Assembly (NCBI RefSeq): GCF_030435805.1
Contig: NC_081295.1
Span: forward strand, 120,441,501-120,505,500
Direction: 5' to 3'
Length of the DNA: 64,000 bases
From: Mustela lutreola
Taxonomy: Eukaryota; Chordata; Mammalia; Carnivora; Mustelidae
The translations under genes and the position numbers were made by a program. The notes below the pieces were generated by a model. The model was not told the origin of the DNA. It saw nothing but the letters and a program-made list of their open reading frames with translations, and did not search any database. Below are positions 1 through 10,756 of this stretch, piece by piece (position 1 is the stretch's first letter; each line of letters opens with the position of its first letter).

Positions 1-1265
1 GATGGGCTGAACCATTTTTGAGTTTATAAAATTGAAGCTTGAGTTAAAGCCATCTGTCCAGAAGAGGAACCTGAGAACTTATAGGGAGAAACAGAAGGAA
101 GTACCTAGAAGGGATTTATTATTATGGCTGTGCTGTTAGGAAGAGCATGAGGCCACATTTGTGACTTCCTTCACTGTGTGATGCGCTTGATGTTATTGCA
201 TTCCTTTGTGTTTTAGCCAAGCCAGGCTCCTGGTAGACCTCCAACAGCACCTGATAACATTGCCAAGCTTGTGGCGTTATGTGCCAGGACTGCGATGGCA
301 ACTGCCTTCCTCTTCTGAACACAACTTCAGCCCAGTAGTCAGGGCTCACCTCTAACACTCCTCCCTGGAGAGGACTCCCTGTCCACCGTGCCCTCAATGA
401 TTTTTTTCTCTTTGAAGTACACTGGCATTACTGCTTACTTGCCATAAAATAAACTCTTCTCTTTATAGATGTTTGTTCTCACTCCCCAACTGATCTAAAA
501 GCGAGTGTCATGGGAACAGAATCCCTGTCTCCTTCCTGGGTATTCCCTGTAATGCTCTGCACAGAAACACTGTGGTTAGTCCACCTGTGATGTGTGATGG
601 ACAGCCTGGAGGAAGAAGCGTGTGAAAGTAGAGGACTGGCTTTCCGGGCTTGGGCAGTGCCAGGAAAAGAGGGACAGCTTGTGGGAATGAGGCTGCGGAT
701 CCTTCACTCCTGCGGTCCTGGCGGTCCTGACACTACAGAACTAGTAATCCAATCACAATGGATAGCATGTGAAACGTTCTTTTGGGTTGATGGGAGGTGG
801 GGGACAGAACTTGGTCTGTAAAATTAGGAGGAAAAGGGGAAGGAAAAATCCTCTTGGCTGAGCACAGGTCTCTGGGTTTTCTGTCCTGCTTTATTCTAAA
901 AAGCACCCTCCGCCTTCTCATTAATAGAGAAGTGAAAGCTTCTGCATTTCCTGCTGCTGCCTCACAGAAGGTTTCACATCTCCTTTGGCTGCCCGAGCAG
1001 AGACTAGACATGGCCTCAGCTTGCTGGTGGGCGGCCACCCCGGTGCAGGCAGGCACGGGACCTCACCACCAGCAATTCTGTGCAGGCACGGTCTTTGTAG
1101 ACGGTGAAAAGGATCACAAGCCCTGGCTCCAGCGAGGTCAGGTTCACCGCCTACCTGGTGGGAGGGCGGGGCAGGGAAGAGCATCCGGGGGAAGTGCGAG
1201 TACGAGTGGGGAAGAGTTTACACAGTATTGAAACTGTCAAAAGAGAAAGTGCGGAGAGACCCTGG
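1..1265. other. DMB upstream flank, no gene seen
   Basis: No exon of DMA or any other gene is recognised. The ORF on + at 797-1231 is a mixed, low-complexity translation without family resemblance. In human the DMA 3' end lies several kilobases upstream of DMB, so its absence is expected. Confidence 0.5.
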
Positions 1266-1315
1266 TTCTGAGAACAGAAGGAATTCTGAGAACAGAAGGA
1301 ATTCTGAGAACAGGG
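1266..1315 (+). repeat. 18-bp tandem repeat, 2.8 copies
   Basis: The unit TTCTGAGAACAGAAGGAA occurs at 1266-1283 and 1284-1301 without mismatch, then breaks off after 14 bases. Perfect identity suggests a recent duplication and a possible length polymorphism. Confidence 0.85.
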
Positions 1316-1489
1316 AAGCAAAGACTTGGATGGTGGAGTGACTTTTCCCTTTATCTTTCTCTCAGTGGAGGCCACCACTGGCTGCCTTTATGTGGGTCAC
1401 CTCCAGCCCCAGAATGTAGTGAGTGTGTGGGTTTGCTCATTTGCATTCACGTGTGTGCGCGAGTGTCTGTGTGTGAATCTTTGGAGCTC

Positions 1490-1606
1490 TTTTCAAAACT
1501 GTAAAATGGGGACGCTCAACAGATCTTTTAAGGTTATATGAGATAGCATGGAAAGGGCCTACCTAGTGCAGTATCAGTTCCAGAGCAGAAGCTCAACAAA
1601 TTTTGG
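1490..1606 (+). mobile_element. MIR SINE, 3' half
   Basis: AAACTGTAAAATGGGGACG, a decayed block about start and spread of the repeat, and the ending GAGCAGAAGCTCAACAAATTTTGG follow the mammalian-wide MIR consensus. Ancient and strongly diverged. Confidence 0.6.
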
Positions 1607-1619
1607 ACTCACTGCCTCC

Positions 1620-2790
1620 ATCTTCTGCCGGTTCCAGCTCTCCTGATGGCTCATATTAGAGGATGTAGAGTGTAGAAACATCTTATAATGAAGAGGAGGT
1701 TTCAGAGCCGGGGTTGCTGGGAAACACAACTTCAGTTAATCTCAATTATTACCCAAGTCTTTTGCTTCTGATAGTCATTCTTCTATTCATTTTTGGTACA
1801 TACTTCTTTTTTCTTCCTAAGTATCGATTTTCTTGAGGTTGGGGACTTTGGGGGAGGACAGGTAAGTGTGGTGTCAAGGGGCTCTCTCCTAGTCCTCTCT
1901 CATTTAGCTCACTACTAAATCAAATCTGAAGGTTGCAGAAACTGAGGTGGGGAGACGCAGCCCCGAAGCCACTGGGGAAGAGAGAGAAGACAATTTCAGG
2001 TTTTAAATTTGTGAGGGAAGAAGCCATCACAGTTGTACAGTTCACAATGGGATAGGAGGATGAATTGCCATTTAAAATCTGCCTTTTCCAGGGGAAGTAA
2101 AGGAGGGAAACTTTATCTTTTTTTTTCCTAGTGGCTTCATAATGCAGGGACCTGCTTCAGAACAGATAGGACTAGTGGGAGAAACGCATAGGAGAGTGTT
2201 GAGTTTGGGCAAGGCAGGAGAGCTTTGAGAATTGGTCCATTCCCAGCTATTTATCAGGGGTTCATGTGGAGTTGTCCTGTGGTCTGCCCTGAGATGGCTC
2301 AGACTGGTTGAAGGTAGGATTTCCTGGCTCCAAAAAACAGGAAGGACAAAATGCAGATCTGCAAGAAGCAATGGAATCTCAGGGAAGGACTTTCCAGTCT
2401 CCGTCTCTGACCTCTAAAGTGCAATTGTTTCCCCTATTCCCCAGTGGCGCTTTGAGGCCAGACAACCCTGCACTCTCCCTGGGCCTTCTTCCATCTCAAC
2501 AGCCCTGTCTCTGCCACCTGCTCCAGAAGGGCCTTACAGCTCCTGCCTCCATCTCCCATTTCCGGGCGACAGGGCAGACCAGGGGTTATGCAATATCTTT
2601 CTAAGTTACTCCCTCTAAGGGACAGAGAAGTTACCTAGTCTCTGTCTTTTGGAAGGATACTGAAGGGAAACAGTTAAACCGGTGGGCAGCCCAGGCTACG
2701 TTTGTTCTGGGAGTATTGGGATTATTCTCTCCACTGATCTAAGGAAATCCATCTACAGACTGGTCTTTTTCCCACAGGGAAAGATTTAGG
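1620..2790. other. DMB distal upstream sequence, no feature
   Basis: No coding exon or clear repeat seen. The ORFs here are short and overlap on both strands, as expected by chance. Confidence 0.45.
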
Positions 2791-2796
2791 AGACAG

Positions 2797-2873
2797 AGTC
2801 CTTTAAAGCCTAGGGCAGGATAAGATTTACCTGGTAACTGGTGATGCTAGGCTGAAGCACTCAGTGATTTGTC
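2797..2873 (+). promoter_or_regulatory. DMB: DMB proximal promoter, S-X-Y-like module
   Basis: An X1-like box CCTGGTAACTGGTGATG (2830-2846) resembles CCTAGCAACAGATG of class II genes. It runs into an X2-like TGATGCTA, and a degenerate Y/CCAAT box GTGATTTGTC (2864-2873) follows about 18 bases later. A weak S-like AGTCCTTT lies about 33 bases upstream of X, roughly ten more than in DRA. Such modules bind RFX, CREB and NF-Y and recruit CIITA. X is clear; Y and S are inferred by spacing. Transcription probably starts around 2930-2960. Confidence 0.6.
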
Positions 2874-3143
2874 TCGTATTTGTCCCCGCCCATCTAACCC
2901 ATCTGACAACTCTTAGTTTGGGACTGATTTAGAAGAGCTGGTAGGAACAGAATTAGTATCTAGGGACTGGGTGGCTCCAAATCACTCATTTACGGGGGAT
3001 CAAGGAGTCGGGGCTATATTCTAGTCCGCTCAGGGTCTGGAGATCATCTACCCAGGCTGGAACTACTGGAGCAGGTGAGGACCCAGGGCCCTGGAAGAAC
3101 TAGTCCAGGGCACTGAATTCCTGGTGTGTCCCCAGAGCAGAGC

Positions 3144-3198
3144 ATGACCACATTCCTGCCTTTGTTGCTGGGCCTCAGCCTGGGCTCTGCTGGAGAAG
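3144..3198 (+). CDS. DMB: DMB exon 1: start codon and signal peptide
   Basis: Fifty-five coding bases give an 18-residue leader with a Leu-rich core (PLLLGLSLG) and a small-residue SAGE end before the mature GGF start. The donor is GAAG|GTAAGG. The signal directs the chain into the ER. Confidence 0.93.
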
Positions 3199-6100
3199 GT
3201 AAGGGTTTTCTGCTTGGGATCCCCCTTCCTCTGCTCCTTTGGGGCAAGGGAGTCACTTGGATTTGGACACCACAGACTCTTTGTCTCTCTGGCATATACT
3301 CTGATAGCACTTCCTACCTTTGTATCTTTGTTGCAATTTTAATATAATTGAACTGTAGAATTATTGGTATAATATATGTATCTTTTGCTGGAGTGTAGGC
3401 AAGGGCAATATCTGTCTTGTTTATTTCTGTATCCTCATATCCTCAGCTCCTAGCACAGAGCCTGGCACATTTGTGTGTGTGCTTCATAAATATATATGGA
3501 GTGAATATTTAATAATATATCCAGCATACAACAAAGCTGACTCTTTCCCTTGACCCCTTTTCTCAATCAATAATTCACCTTACTGAAGGTCTTGTCCTGG
3601 GTAAATTTGCTGTGTTTAAACTAGCAACTAATTTTGGGCCATTCTTGTTCCCATACTCAGTCTCATAAAGAGGAAACGGTAACTAAAAACTTCTCTGCTG
3701 CTACCATCTATCCCCTGACTCGGTGCTCTCAGAGACTCCAGTACAAGAGCTTGGTCTGTAGATGCTGCCTGAAGCAGGAAAGCTACACCCCACTCACTGG
3801 GTGTAACTGGGGCATGAACGGGGGCTTGGGCTCCCTGCAGAGGTCTCTGAGCTGCCCCCTTTCTCTGGTTCCTGTAGGTGGCTTTATAGCCCATGTGGAA
3901 AGCACCTGTCTGTTGGATGATGATGGGACTGCAAAGGATTTCACATATTGTGTCTCCTTCAACAAGGATTTGCTGACCTGCTGGGATCGAGACAAGTCCA
4001 AAATGGTCCCTCTTGAATTTGGGGCACTGAATCCCTTGGCCAAGTACCTCTCAGAGTTCCTCAACCATCAGGAATCCGTGCTTTCCCGCTTGTCTAATGG
4101 ACTCCAGGACTGTGCCACACATACCCAGTCCTTCTGGGGATCACTGACCCACAGGACACGTAAGAAGAGAGGCGCACACGGGGCTATTGGGAAGCACAGT
4201 TACAAAGGAGAAGCCAGGGAGAATCCCTCCATCCCTTCATCCCTCTATAGCCAACAGGTTTGAGATTTGTGCAGGAAAGAAGCAGAAAATGTGTGGACCT
4301 GGAATGTAAGAAGAGTGAGTGTGGACCCTCAAAGGGTTGTTGACGGGGATGGAGCAGGAATAAAGAAAGGGAAGTGATGTTTGAGGCCAATGGGCTGAGA
4401 GAGTAAGCATTCTTTCCTTCCATTCAAGGCATCTCATGATACAGAGTCAAGTTCAACCAGGAGTGTGTCAGAATAACCAGAATACCTTTTTCCAAAGTGC
4501 TCATACCTCTTTGTCATAGGTTCTGATGTTTTAGGTCTGGGATGCACCTAGGCATGGGAATATTTAGAAAGCCTCCCTGGGAATTTCAACATGCTTTCCC
4601 CCCAATCCCTTGCACTGAGAAGGACTTGAGACTGATAGAAGAAAACATGAAGATCTCCATAAGACAGAGTAATATGTCTAAAATGTGACTTCTGGACCAC
4701 TTTTCTCAGAATTGCCTGGGGAGGGTGCTTGTTAAAAATACAAGCCCTTGAGTGCCACTACAGATCTTCTCAGTGAAAATATTTGGGGATGCAGCCTAGT
4801 GAACCTGCATTTTAACAGAATTTCTTGGATTTTTATTTAAGATTTTGTTTGAAAAGCACCAAGGTAGAGGCAAGCAGGAGGGCCACCTAGAAGAATAAAC
4901 TAGTAGGGAATGGCAATATTAACAATCTCATTAATTCAGATTATGTTAATCCAAATTTAAGAGAGTTAGATCTGAGTTAGGCTCATTTCCTTAAACTATC
5001 TGAGGGGAAAATGTTGCTCGATTCAGCCACTTAAGTTTGTTAAATTAGATTTGAGGACAGACATCTTTTCCTACCTTTACAAATCCTAACCTACAATTCT
5101 TGATAACTGTTAGCTTATATACTTGAAATAAACATTTCACTTGAAATTATCAATATATTACTTGAAATATATAGTCAGTGACTTCTGAAACAGCTTGCAG
5201 TTCAGACCTGGCTTCTGCTTAATGTGATCAACCATAATGTTGGATCAGGAATCTGAAAGAGCAGTGACGGACTGAGGGGAAATTGCAAAGCAGGAACAAT
5301 TCTAACTCCTTTTTCAAAGGGATGTGTGGAGGCATGGAGTAGGGGTGGGAAGGGTCAGTTGGCAAAAGCCATGAAGAGTTGAAGCAGGAAAGAAACCAGG
5401 ATGGAGAAAAAGCCAGAATGTTGCCTTCTTTCACCACCACGTTTTCTTCCTATGCAGGGCCACCAACTGTGCAAGTAGCCAAAACCACTCCTTTTAACAC
5501 GAAGGAAAGTGTGATGCTGGCCTGCTACGTTTGGGGCTTCTATCCAGCTGATGTGACCATCTGGTGGAGGAAGAATGGGCAGCCTGTCCCTCCTCACAGT
5601 AGTGACCCTAAGATGGCCCAGCCCAATGGAGACTGGACATATCAGACTGTCTCCTATTTCACCACAACCCCTTCTTATGGGGATACCTACACCTGTGTGG
5701 TGGAGCACATTGGGGCTCCTGAGCCCGTCTTCCAGGACTGGAGTAAGTGCATGGAGGGTGGGAGGAATTAAGGTTGAAGCAGAGAGCTACTGTGCATGGG
5801 TTGTGGACAAGAAACACCAACATTCTGGCTCAGAGAGTGACATGTGAACAGGTCCAGGGAATGACAGCAGTGAGGGAGATGCTGAGAATGAGCAGCCAGT
5901 CTGGAGGAACCGGTGGAGGGCTGATGACCAGAGATGAGGCTGTGGGAGACAGGAATGGGAACAGTTACTGTTGCTGTTGCCATGGTGGTGTGGTTGATGT
6001 CATGTGTGCATCTGGGGGTGTCATGTGGCAGGGGAGCAGCGCGCCTGCCTATCCTGAAAAGAGGATGTGGTTTGGTGACCGTGTTTTCACAACCAAAAAT

Positions 6101-8082
6101 TGTGATGCAGCATTTTAGGATCTTCAGATTTCAACTATTCTGTTGTCTGGCCAGGAATGGGAACCGAAGGAATAAAAAAGCTTTTGGAAGAAATGGGACT
6201 TTCTTTCAGCGTAGGGGCAGTTGTAAATTTGGGCTGTTCTGTCAGGGAAGAAAAAGCCTGGCTGGCAAACACTTTGGGCTAACGAACAAGGAACCACTGC
6301 TTGAACCCCAAGATTGGAAGTAGTTAAACGTACCAAGAGATTTGGTACACAGATTTGAGGAAATAGAAGAGTGAGCAATGAGGAAGAGGAGGGGTATCTA
6401 CGAAGGGCTGGGGAACAGGATCCTAGACTGGCTGCTGAGACTAGGCTCCCCATCGGGGAATGCTGTCTTGCTGGGCGGCTGAGAGGGCATGAAAAGCAGA
6501 GAGAGGAACCCACAGGTGCACCAGAACTCTCCTGGGAAAGTCTCCTCCCCAGCATGTGCCAGAGTTTCCTTTGATGATGGAATGTTCATTTCAGCATGGG
6601 GGAAGGAATCCAGGTGGAGTGGATTCAGAGTATGATGGGTTCCAGGAAGTGGGAGCTGTGGGGTGGGCTGGAGACCGGTTCTGGAAATCTGGAGGTGGAC
6701 TGGAGGAGATACCTCAGTAGTCGGATAACTCATGGAATGGGATCATTGAGAGTTAAGAAAGGTAGAAAGACATTTTAATAGACAAATACTCTGTTAGAGC
6801 ACATAAGGGAGCCAACATAGTCACTATGGGGTAAATGTTGAGGAGAATGAGGAATCCTTTATTTTTTGGTGAGAAAACCTTCAGGGTGAAGAAGGGAAAA
6901 AAGATGCCCGAGAGGCCCCAATGTATTAGAGAGGACCTAGAAGTTCTGGTGCTAACTGTGGTGAGAGGGGTCCCCCAGGGCTGCTCTAGCAGTGGAGAGC
7001 TACAGGATGGGGATTTTTTTTTTTTTAAAGATTTTATTTATTTATTTGACAGACAGAGATCACAAGTAGGCAGAAAGGAAGGCAGAGAGAGAGAGAGGGA
7101 AGCAGGCTTCCTGCGGAGCAGGGAGCCCGATGTGGGGCTTGATCCCAGGACCCCTGAGACCACGACCCGAGCCAAAGGCAGCAGCCCAAACCACTGAGCC
7201 ACCCAGGCGCCCCCAGGATGGGGATTTTTGAGTAAAGTCTGTTTCCTTGGGTATAGGTTGGTGTGCGCCAGACTCTTGGCATTGGGCTAAAGCACCTTTG
7301 AACTTCCTAGCTGGAAGTCACACCAAATTAAGTTGCTCTGGCAATGGGCAACAGATTGGTTCCAGTAAGTTTCTATTTTTGCAGCATCTGGGCTGTCCCC
7401 GATGCAGACACTGAAGGTTTCCGTGTCTGCAGTGACTCTGGGCCTGGGCTTCATCATTTTCTCTCTTGGTTTGCTCAGCTGGCGGAGAGTTCGCTCCTCT
7501 GGTGAGTGCCGTCCCTGACCTCCTGTTGCCAATCTCACTTCCAATTTCTGTTCACTTTCTGTCTGTGACTGGTTTTCCCATTGCTACCTCATTTGTTGTG
7601 AGTCACGCCAGATACTTTTATCTACAAACTGTCCCCTAATCAGATGTTTTCTTTTTCCAGGCTACATTTTCCTCCCTGGGGCCAGTTATCCAGAAGGTAA
7701 CATCTATGTTAGTTGTTTGCCTCCTGGTCCTTGGGGGGTGGTGGTGAGAGATTTCGGGAGTCAGTGTTGGGCTCAGCTAATGGTGTTTATAGTAGGGGCG
7801 AGGCTTCACCAGGATGTAGCCAAGAGCATAATTTAAAGTGCCATTGCTGGGATTAGGAGCAGGAAAGAGGAGCAACCACACCCCCTTCTTCTATCCAATG
7901 GAGTGTTTATGGGGAGACAACTGAAAGTGGCTTTGTAGTATTAGTTCTTGGTGATCTAGAATTTTTGATATCATAGTATTAAGGGCTCTGGCATGGATGG
8001 TTATAGAGACAGAGGATGGGGTCACGTTGGATTGAAGCCTTATTATTTCCTTTTTATTTCTGCAGGTCAACATGTCAGTTAG
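3144..8082 (+). CDS. DMB: MHC class II DM beta chain (HLA-DMB orthologue), six coding exons
   Basis: Encodes the beta chain of DM, the endosomal/lysosomal heterodimer that removes CLIP from class II molecules and edits their peptides. Coding exons, all with GT/AG borders and phase 1 introns: 3144-3198, 3878-4159, 5458-5742, 7385-7501, 7661-7696, 8066-8082. Joined they give 792 nt, 263 residues plus stop, with no disruption; this equals the human length. Order: signal peptide (1-18), beta-1 domain (19-112), Ig-like beta-2 domain (113-207), connecting peptide and membrane helix (about 208-240), short tail. The start is the only ATG giving the leader MTTFLPLLLGLSLG. Disulfide cysteines C29, C43, C53, C97 and C135/C192 are all present. 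Position 110 is His where human has the glycosylated Asn, so no N-X-S/T sequon remains. DMA, the partner gene, should lie to the left of the window. Identity is certain from residue-by-residue agreement with remembered human DMB. Confidence 0.97.
3394..3508 (+). mobile_element. L2 LINE 3' end in DMB intron 1
   Basis: GGCAATATCTGTCTTGTTTA, then TCCTAGCACAGAGCCTGGCA and a CATAAATATATATGGAGTGAA ending match the 3' end shared by L2 and MIR families. Ancient. Confidence 0.6.
3878..4159 (+). CDS. DMB: DMB exon 2: beta-1 (groove-like) domain
   Basis: Acceptor CTGTAG|GTGGC and donor ACAC|GTAAG. Encodes GGFIAHVESTCLLDD through WGSLTHRT. Cysteines at 29, 43, 53 and 97 match the two beta-1 disulfides known for DM (29-97 and 43-53). 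Residue 64 is Leu where human has Cys. The domain ends LTHRTR, against LTNRTR in human, which removes the sequon at 110. Confidence 0.95.
4680..4866 (+). mobile_element. MER5A-like hAT nonautonomous transposon in DMB intron 2
   Basis: GAATTGCCTGGGGAGGGTGC, then TTGTTAAAAATACAAG, then CATTTTAACAGAATTTC and a terminal AAAAGCACCA follow the MER5A order. Diverged; terminal repeats are poor. Confidence 0.6.
5458..5742 (+). CDS. DMB: DMB exon 3: Ig-like C1-set beta-2 domain
   Basis: Acceptor TATGCAG|GG and donor TGGA|GTAAGT. The C1-set signature is complete: LACYVWGFYP around C135 and YTCVVEH around C192. The segment QPNGDWTYQT is identical to human. This is the most conserved exon of the gene here. 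Confidence 0.96.
7019..7213 (-). mobile_element. Can-SINE in DMB intron 3
   Basis: On the minus strand the head reads GGGCGCCTGGGTGGCTCAGT and the tail TAAATAAATAAAATC plus poly(A). It is flanked by the perfect target duplication CAGGATGGGGATTTTT (7003-7018 and 7214-7229). It sits about 170 bases upstream of the exon 4 acceptor. Confidence 0.92.
7385..7501 (+). CDS. DMB: DMB exon 4: connecting peptide and transmembrane helix
   Basis: Acceptor TTTGCAG|CATC and donor TCTG|GTGAGT. Encodes TSGLSPMQTLKVSVSAV, then a Gly/Leu/Ile/Phe-rich membrane span (about 219-239), then the stop-transfer residues WRRVR. Human begins TPGLSPMQ. Confidence 0.94.
7661..8082 (+). CDS. DMB: DMB exons 5 and 6: cytoplasmic tail with lysosomal sorting signal
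   Basis: Exon 5 (7661-7696) and exon 6 coding part (8066-8082) encode GYIFLPGASYPEGQHVS then TAG. Y248-I-F-L251 fits the YxxPhi endosomal sorting signal that human DMB carries as YTPL, so targeting to class II compartments should be kept. Only five and a half codons lie in exon 6. Confidence 0.93.
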
Positions 8083-8428
8083 AGGAAGAGACCTACACCT
8101 TCTATACCGCAAGTGAGGAGATTCAGAGTCTTAGTGATGCTGCTGTGTCCCCCCAACATCGTCAGACCCTACACATTTTCTTGGATCCTATGGTTTCTCC
8201 ATCCGGATCTTTGAACTTCCCAGCCCACCTTGTGTACACCTTAGCACGCTGGGAGAACTCAATCCTGAGAATATTGTGTAATCAAGTTATTGTCCAAGAC
8301 TATATTTCTGGGTTGAATATCATCTGGGGAGAGAGGTTAAAGGCCTTTCTGGAGGCCACAGTGTGCCACAGGGGCCAGTGAGTCACTGACGATCATCTCT
8401 GAGGAATAAACTCTGGTGGAAATATTGG
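8083..8428 (+). other. DMB: DMB 3' untranslated region with AATAAA at 8405-8410
   Basis: The stop codon ends at 8082. The first good poly(A) signal, in GAGGAATAAACTC, lies about 325 bases downstream and is followed by a GT- and T-rich stretch, as expected for cleavage near 8425. Confidence 0.75.
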
Positions 8429-8642
8429 TGTTTTTTTTTAATGCTTTTTCCTGAGGCCCTGGGGAGGGACCATGAGCAGAGTTATGGGTTGGGGTTAATT
8501 CTCTCCTCCTTGAGTGGACAGTATGTCCTCTTAATTATTCCCTCTAGACATGACAGAATTGGGGGAAGTTTTCTGATCTATAATTCATAAAAAGAAATTA
8601 AACTGTGGTTGGGTGGAGTCATAGAACCAGAGAGAGGCAGGG

Positions 8643-8760
8643 AATTGACAGATTACTTACCTCATAAGGGGTCTTAGGAGGATTGAGTGCGTTCATACTT
8701 GCAGATGGTTAAGAATGTTGCTGGCATGTGCTGAGCCCACAGGAGTGATGTTAGTTATTA
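8643..8760 (+). mobile_element. MIR SINE 3' part
   Basis: ATTACTTACCTCATAAGG, then GAGGATTGAGTGCGTTCAT and TTGCTGGCATGTGCTGAG follow the MIR 3' consensus (cctcatagg, gaggattaaatgag, tgcctggcac). Confidence 0.5.
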
Positions 8761-8774
8761 CTTGTTACTCAACT

Positions 8775-9100
8775 TTCTGGACCAGACATTGGACTGGGTA
8801 CTTTACATGTATTATCTCACGGATCCTCATTGCAGCTCTGATGTGGATCCTTAGATAGGACTCAGGGGGCAGAGCTTAACTTCAGATGGAAGTTCTGGCG
8901 GTGATTTCTTCCAAACCCTAAGTGGGGAAAAGCCCATAGCTCAAGTGCGTATAATGACCCAGGTGCTGGGCTAAGTGCTTTGTATTTGTATCTCACTTCT
9001 TACAATAATGCCAGGAGAAAAAGATTGTCTCCTTTCATACCACAAGTGAAGAAAGTAAGGTTCGGAGTGTGGATAACTTGCCCAAGATCAAAGAACAAAT
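8775..9100 (-). mobile_element. MIR-like ancient SINE remnants
   Basis: Two pieces read as the reverse of MIR: GTACTTTACATGTATTATCTC with TCCTCATTGCAGCTCTGATG (about 8797-8845), and GGCTAAGTGCTTTGTATTTG through ATAACTTGCCCAAGATCA (about 8970-9092). Subfamily uncertain. Confidence 0.4.
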
Positions 9101-9293
9101 TTCCCATGGGATGTTCATCTACCTTAGCTGGAAGTATGTAGATGGCTTTATTCAGAGGATCCTCACGCTAGGGGATCTAGGGGAGCACACCTCTCTCCAG
9201 AGCCCCGCTTTCAACCCCAACCCAAGGGATGTCTGCTGTTGGGGTAAAGATTTCTCACGGTAGAAGGGAGGGTGCATTTTGTTTCCGGTGAGG

Positions 9294-9309
9294 GGCGACA
9301 CCTGCTGGA
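9294..9309 (-). promoter_or_regulatory. Candidate CTCF site downstream of DMB
   Basis: GGCGACACCTGCTGGA is one base from the usual GCCACCTGCTGG core (A for C). It lies 0.9 kb past the DMB poly(A) signal in non-repeat sequence. Motif match only. Confidence 0.3.
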
Positions 9310-9571
9310 CACAGAAAGCAGGGCTGTGGCATTGCCTTTGGAATTAGAGTTGGATGCCAGACTTTGGGCAAGGAAAAGAAGCCAGAAGTGAATACAAATA
9401 CTGAAGCAGCTTAGCCTAACGGAATATTGTGGAGGGAGAACAAGGGGTTATGGATGCATATTTTCATGTGGGTGTCTGCATAGGAATACGTAAGATCAGA
9501 ATCTGATGAGCTAGGGGAAGAGGCAGAAGATAGACTGTAGAACCTTCTTTCTTGTGTGCTGCTATCCATGA

Positions 9572-9573
<2 letters not shown>

Positions 9574-9616
<43 letters not shown>
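9574..9616. repeat. (TG)n microsatellite, about 21 units
   Basis: Uninterrupted TG dinucleotides 1.2 kb downstream of DMB; likely polymorphic. Confidence 0.95.
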
Positions 9617-9617
<1 letters not shown>

Positions 9618-9619
9618 TG

Positions 9620-10600
9620 GGGTCTAAAACCCTTCATCCTTGGACAGTTTCTGTGCTGATGGGGACCTACAGAGGAACGGGGGAAGCACTGTTCTTATGG
9701 ACTTGATGTCCAAAGTAGGTGCTCAGGGCTTGTCCAACCAGTGAATTGGTCTCTTCCACTCCCCTGGTTTCCTCAGAAGGATCCCTGTGATCAGGGCATT
9801 TGTTCTGGAAGGAGTTTCCTGGAGGAGTCAATGGGAGGGGAAAGTGCTCGTGAATTCAAAATGATTATTCTCTGAACAAGGCCATATAAGGTTGGAAGAT
9901 AGAAAGTGCTGTGTGCTGTGGTAATTGGCAAGTGTTGGCTCAGAAATTAATCTCTAGAAATTTTCTCAGTTTTGTATTTCTTTTTTTTGCATTTACATAC
10001 AGCATTTAATGATTAAGCTTGTGCATCATGTAAATAATCTTCCACTTCTGCTTGACTTAATTTGAAAACTTGCTGTTTAAAGTCTTATGTTGTTTCATTT
10101 TCCTTTTTCTATTCATGGTTTTTGTTTTTGTTTGGTTGACAAAGCAAATTCTTTTTGAAGTGCTAGTCTGGTCTTGGGGTAGGGTTTTGGGTGGTGTTTC
10201 TGCGGGGCTGATTTTAAGGGAGCTGCCCATCCAGAGGGTCTGGGTCTGGTCACAGCAGTGGGAATCAAAGTGACAGGACCCCCAGGGGAAGGAAGGAGAG
10301 AGTCAGCTAGTTGGATAGCTTCCAGTCCTCCTCTGGAGAGTCCTGGCAGGCTTCTCTCTGCCCTAACTATGTGTGTTTGTGTTTTATAGGGATGGCTGTC
10401 CGTTTCCAGGTAAGGAGTTAGGAGAAAGTGCCACGTAGGTGTCCTGGGGACCAGGAAGCCAGACTAGGGAGAAAAGGGAGGAACTACATGTCCTCACATG
10501 GGGTGATGAGTGGTGCTTGGATGGAAAGAAGTAGGATAATGGTGAGCCAGCTCTAGGACTGTGTGAGGAGAGTAGAATGTTAAACATAATAAAATGTCAA
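9620..10600. other. Intergenic, no feature recognised
   Basis: Mixed sequence with T-rich patches near 9980 and 10080. The hydrophobic + ORF at 10070-10273 reflects T-rich codons and has no family resemblance. Confidence 0.4.
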
Positions 10601-10607
10601 TAAAGGC

Positions 10608-10610
<3 letters not shown>

Positions 10611-10651
<41 letters not shown>

Positions 10652-10669
10652 AGAGAGAGAGAGAGAGAG
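10611..10669. repeat. Compound (TG)n(GA)n microsatellite
   Basis: About 17 TG units, a TATG interruption, then about nine GA units. Confidence 0.93.
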
Positions 10670-10756
10670 GTGGGTGGGGAGAGAGAGGAAATAGACAGTT
10701 GGGCTGTTGGATTATATCTAATCCAGGTGGGGTACAACACATGGTTCTCTCCTTTC

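Noticed and set aside
797-1231. 144-codon ORF upstream of DMB
   Set aside because: No family resemblance, overlaps a minus ORF of similar length, no splice or promoter context.
1-3000. Possible DMA 3' end
   Set aside because: No DM-alpha exon motif (Ig C1 domain or membrane segment) could be found; human spacing puts DMA farther left.
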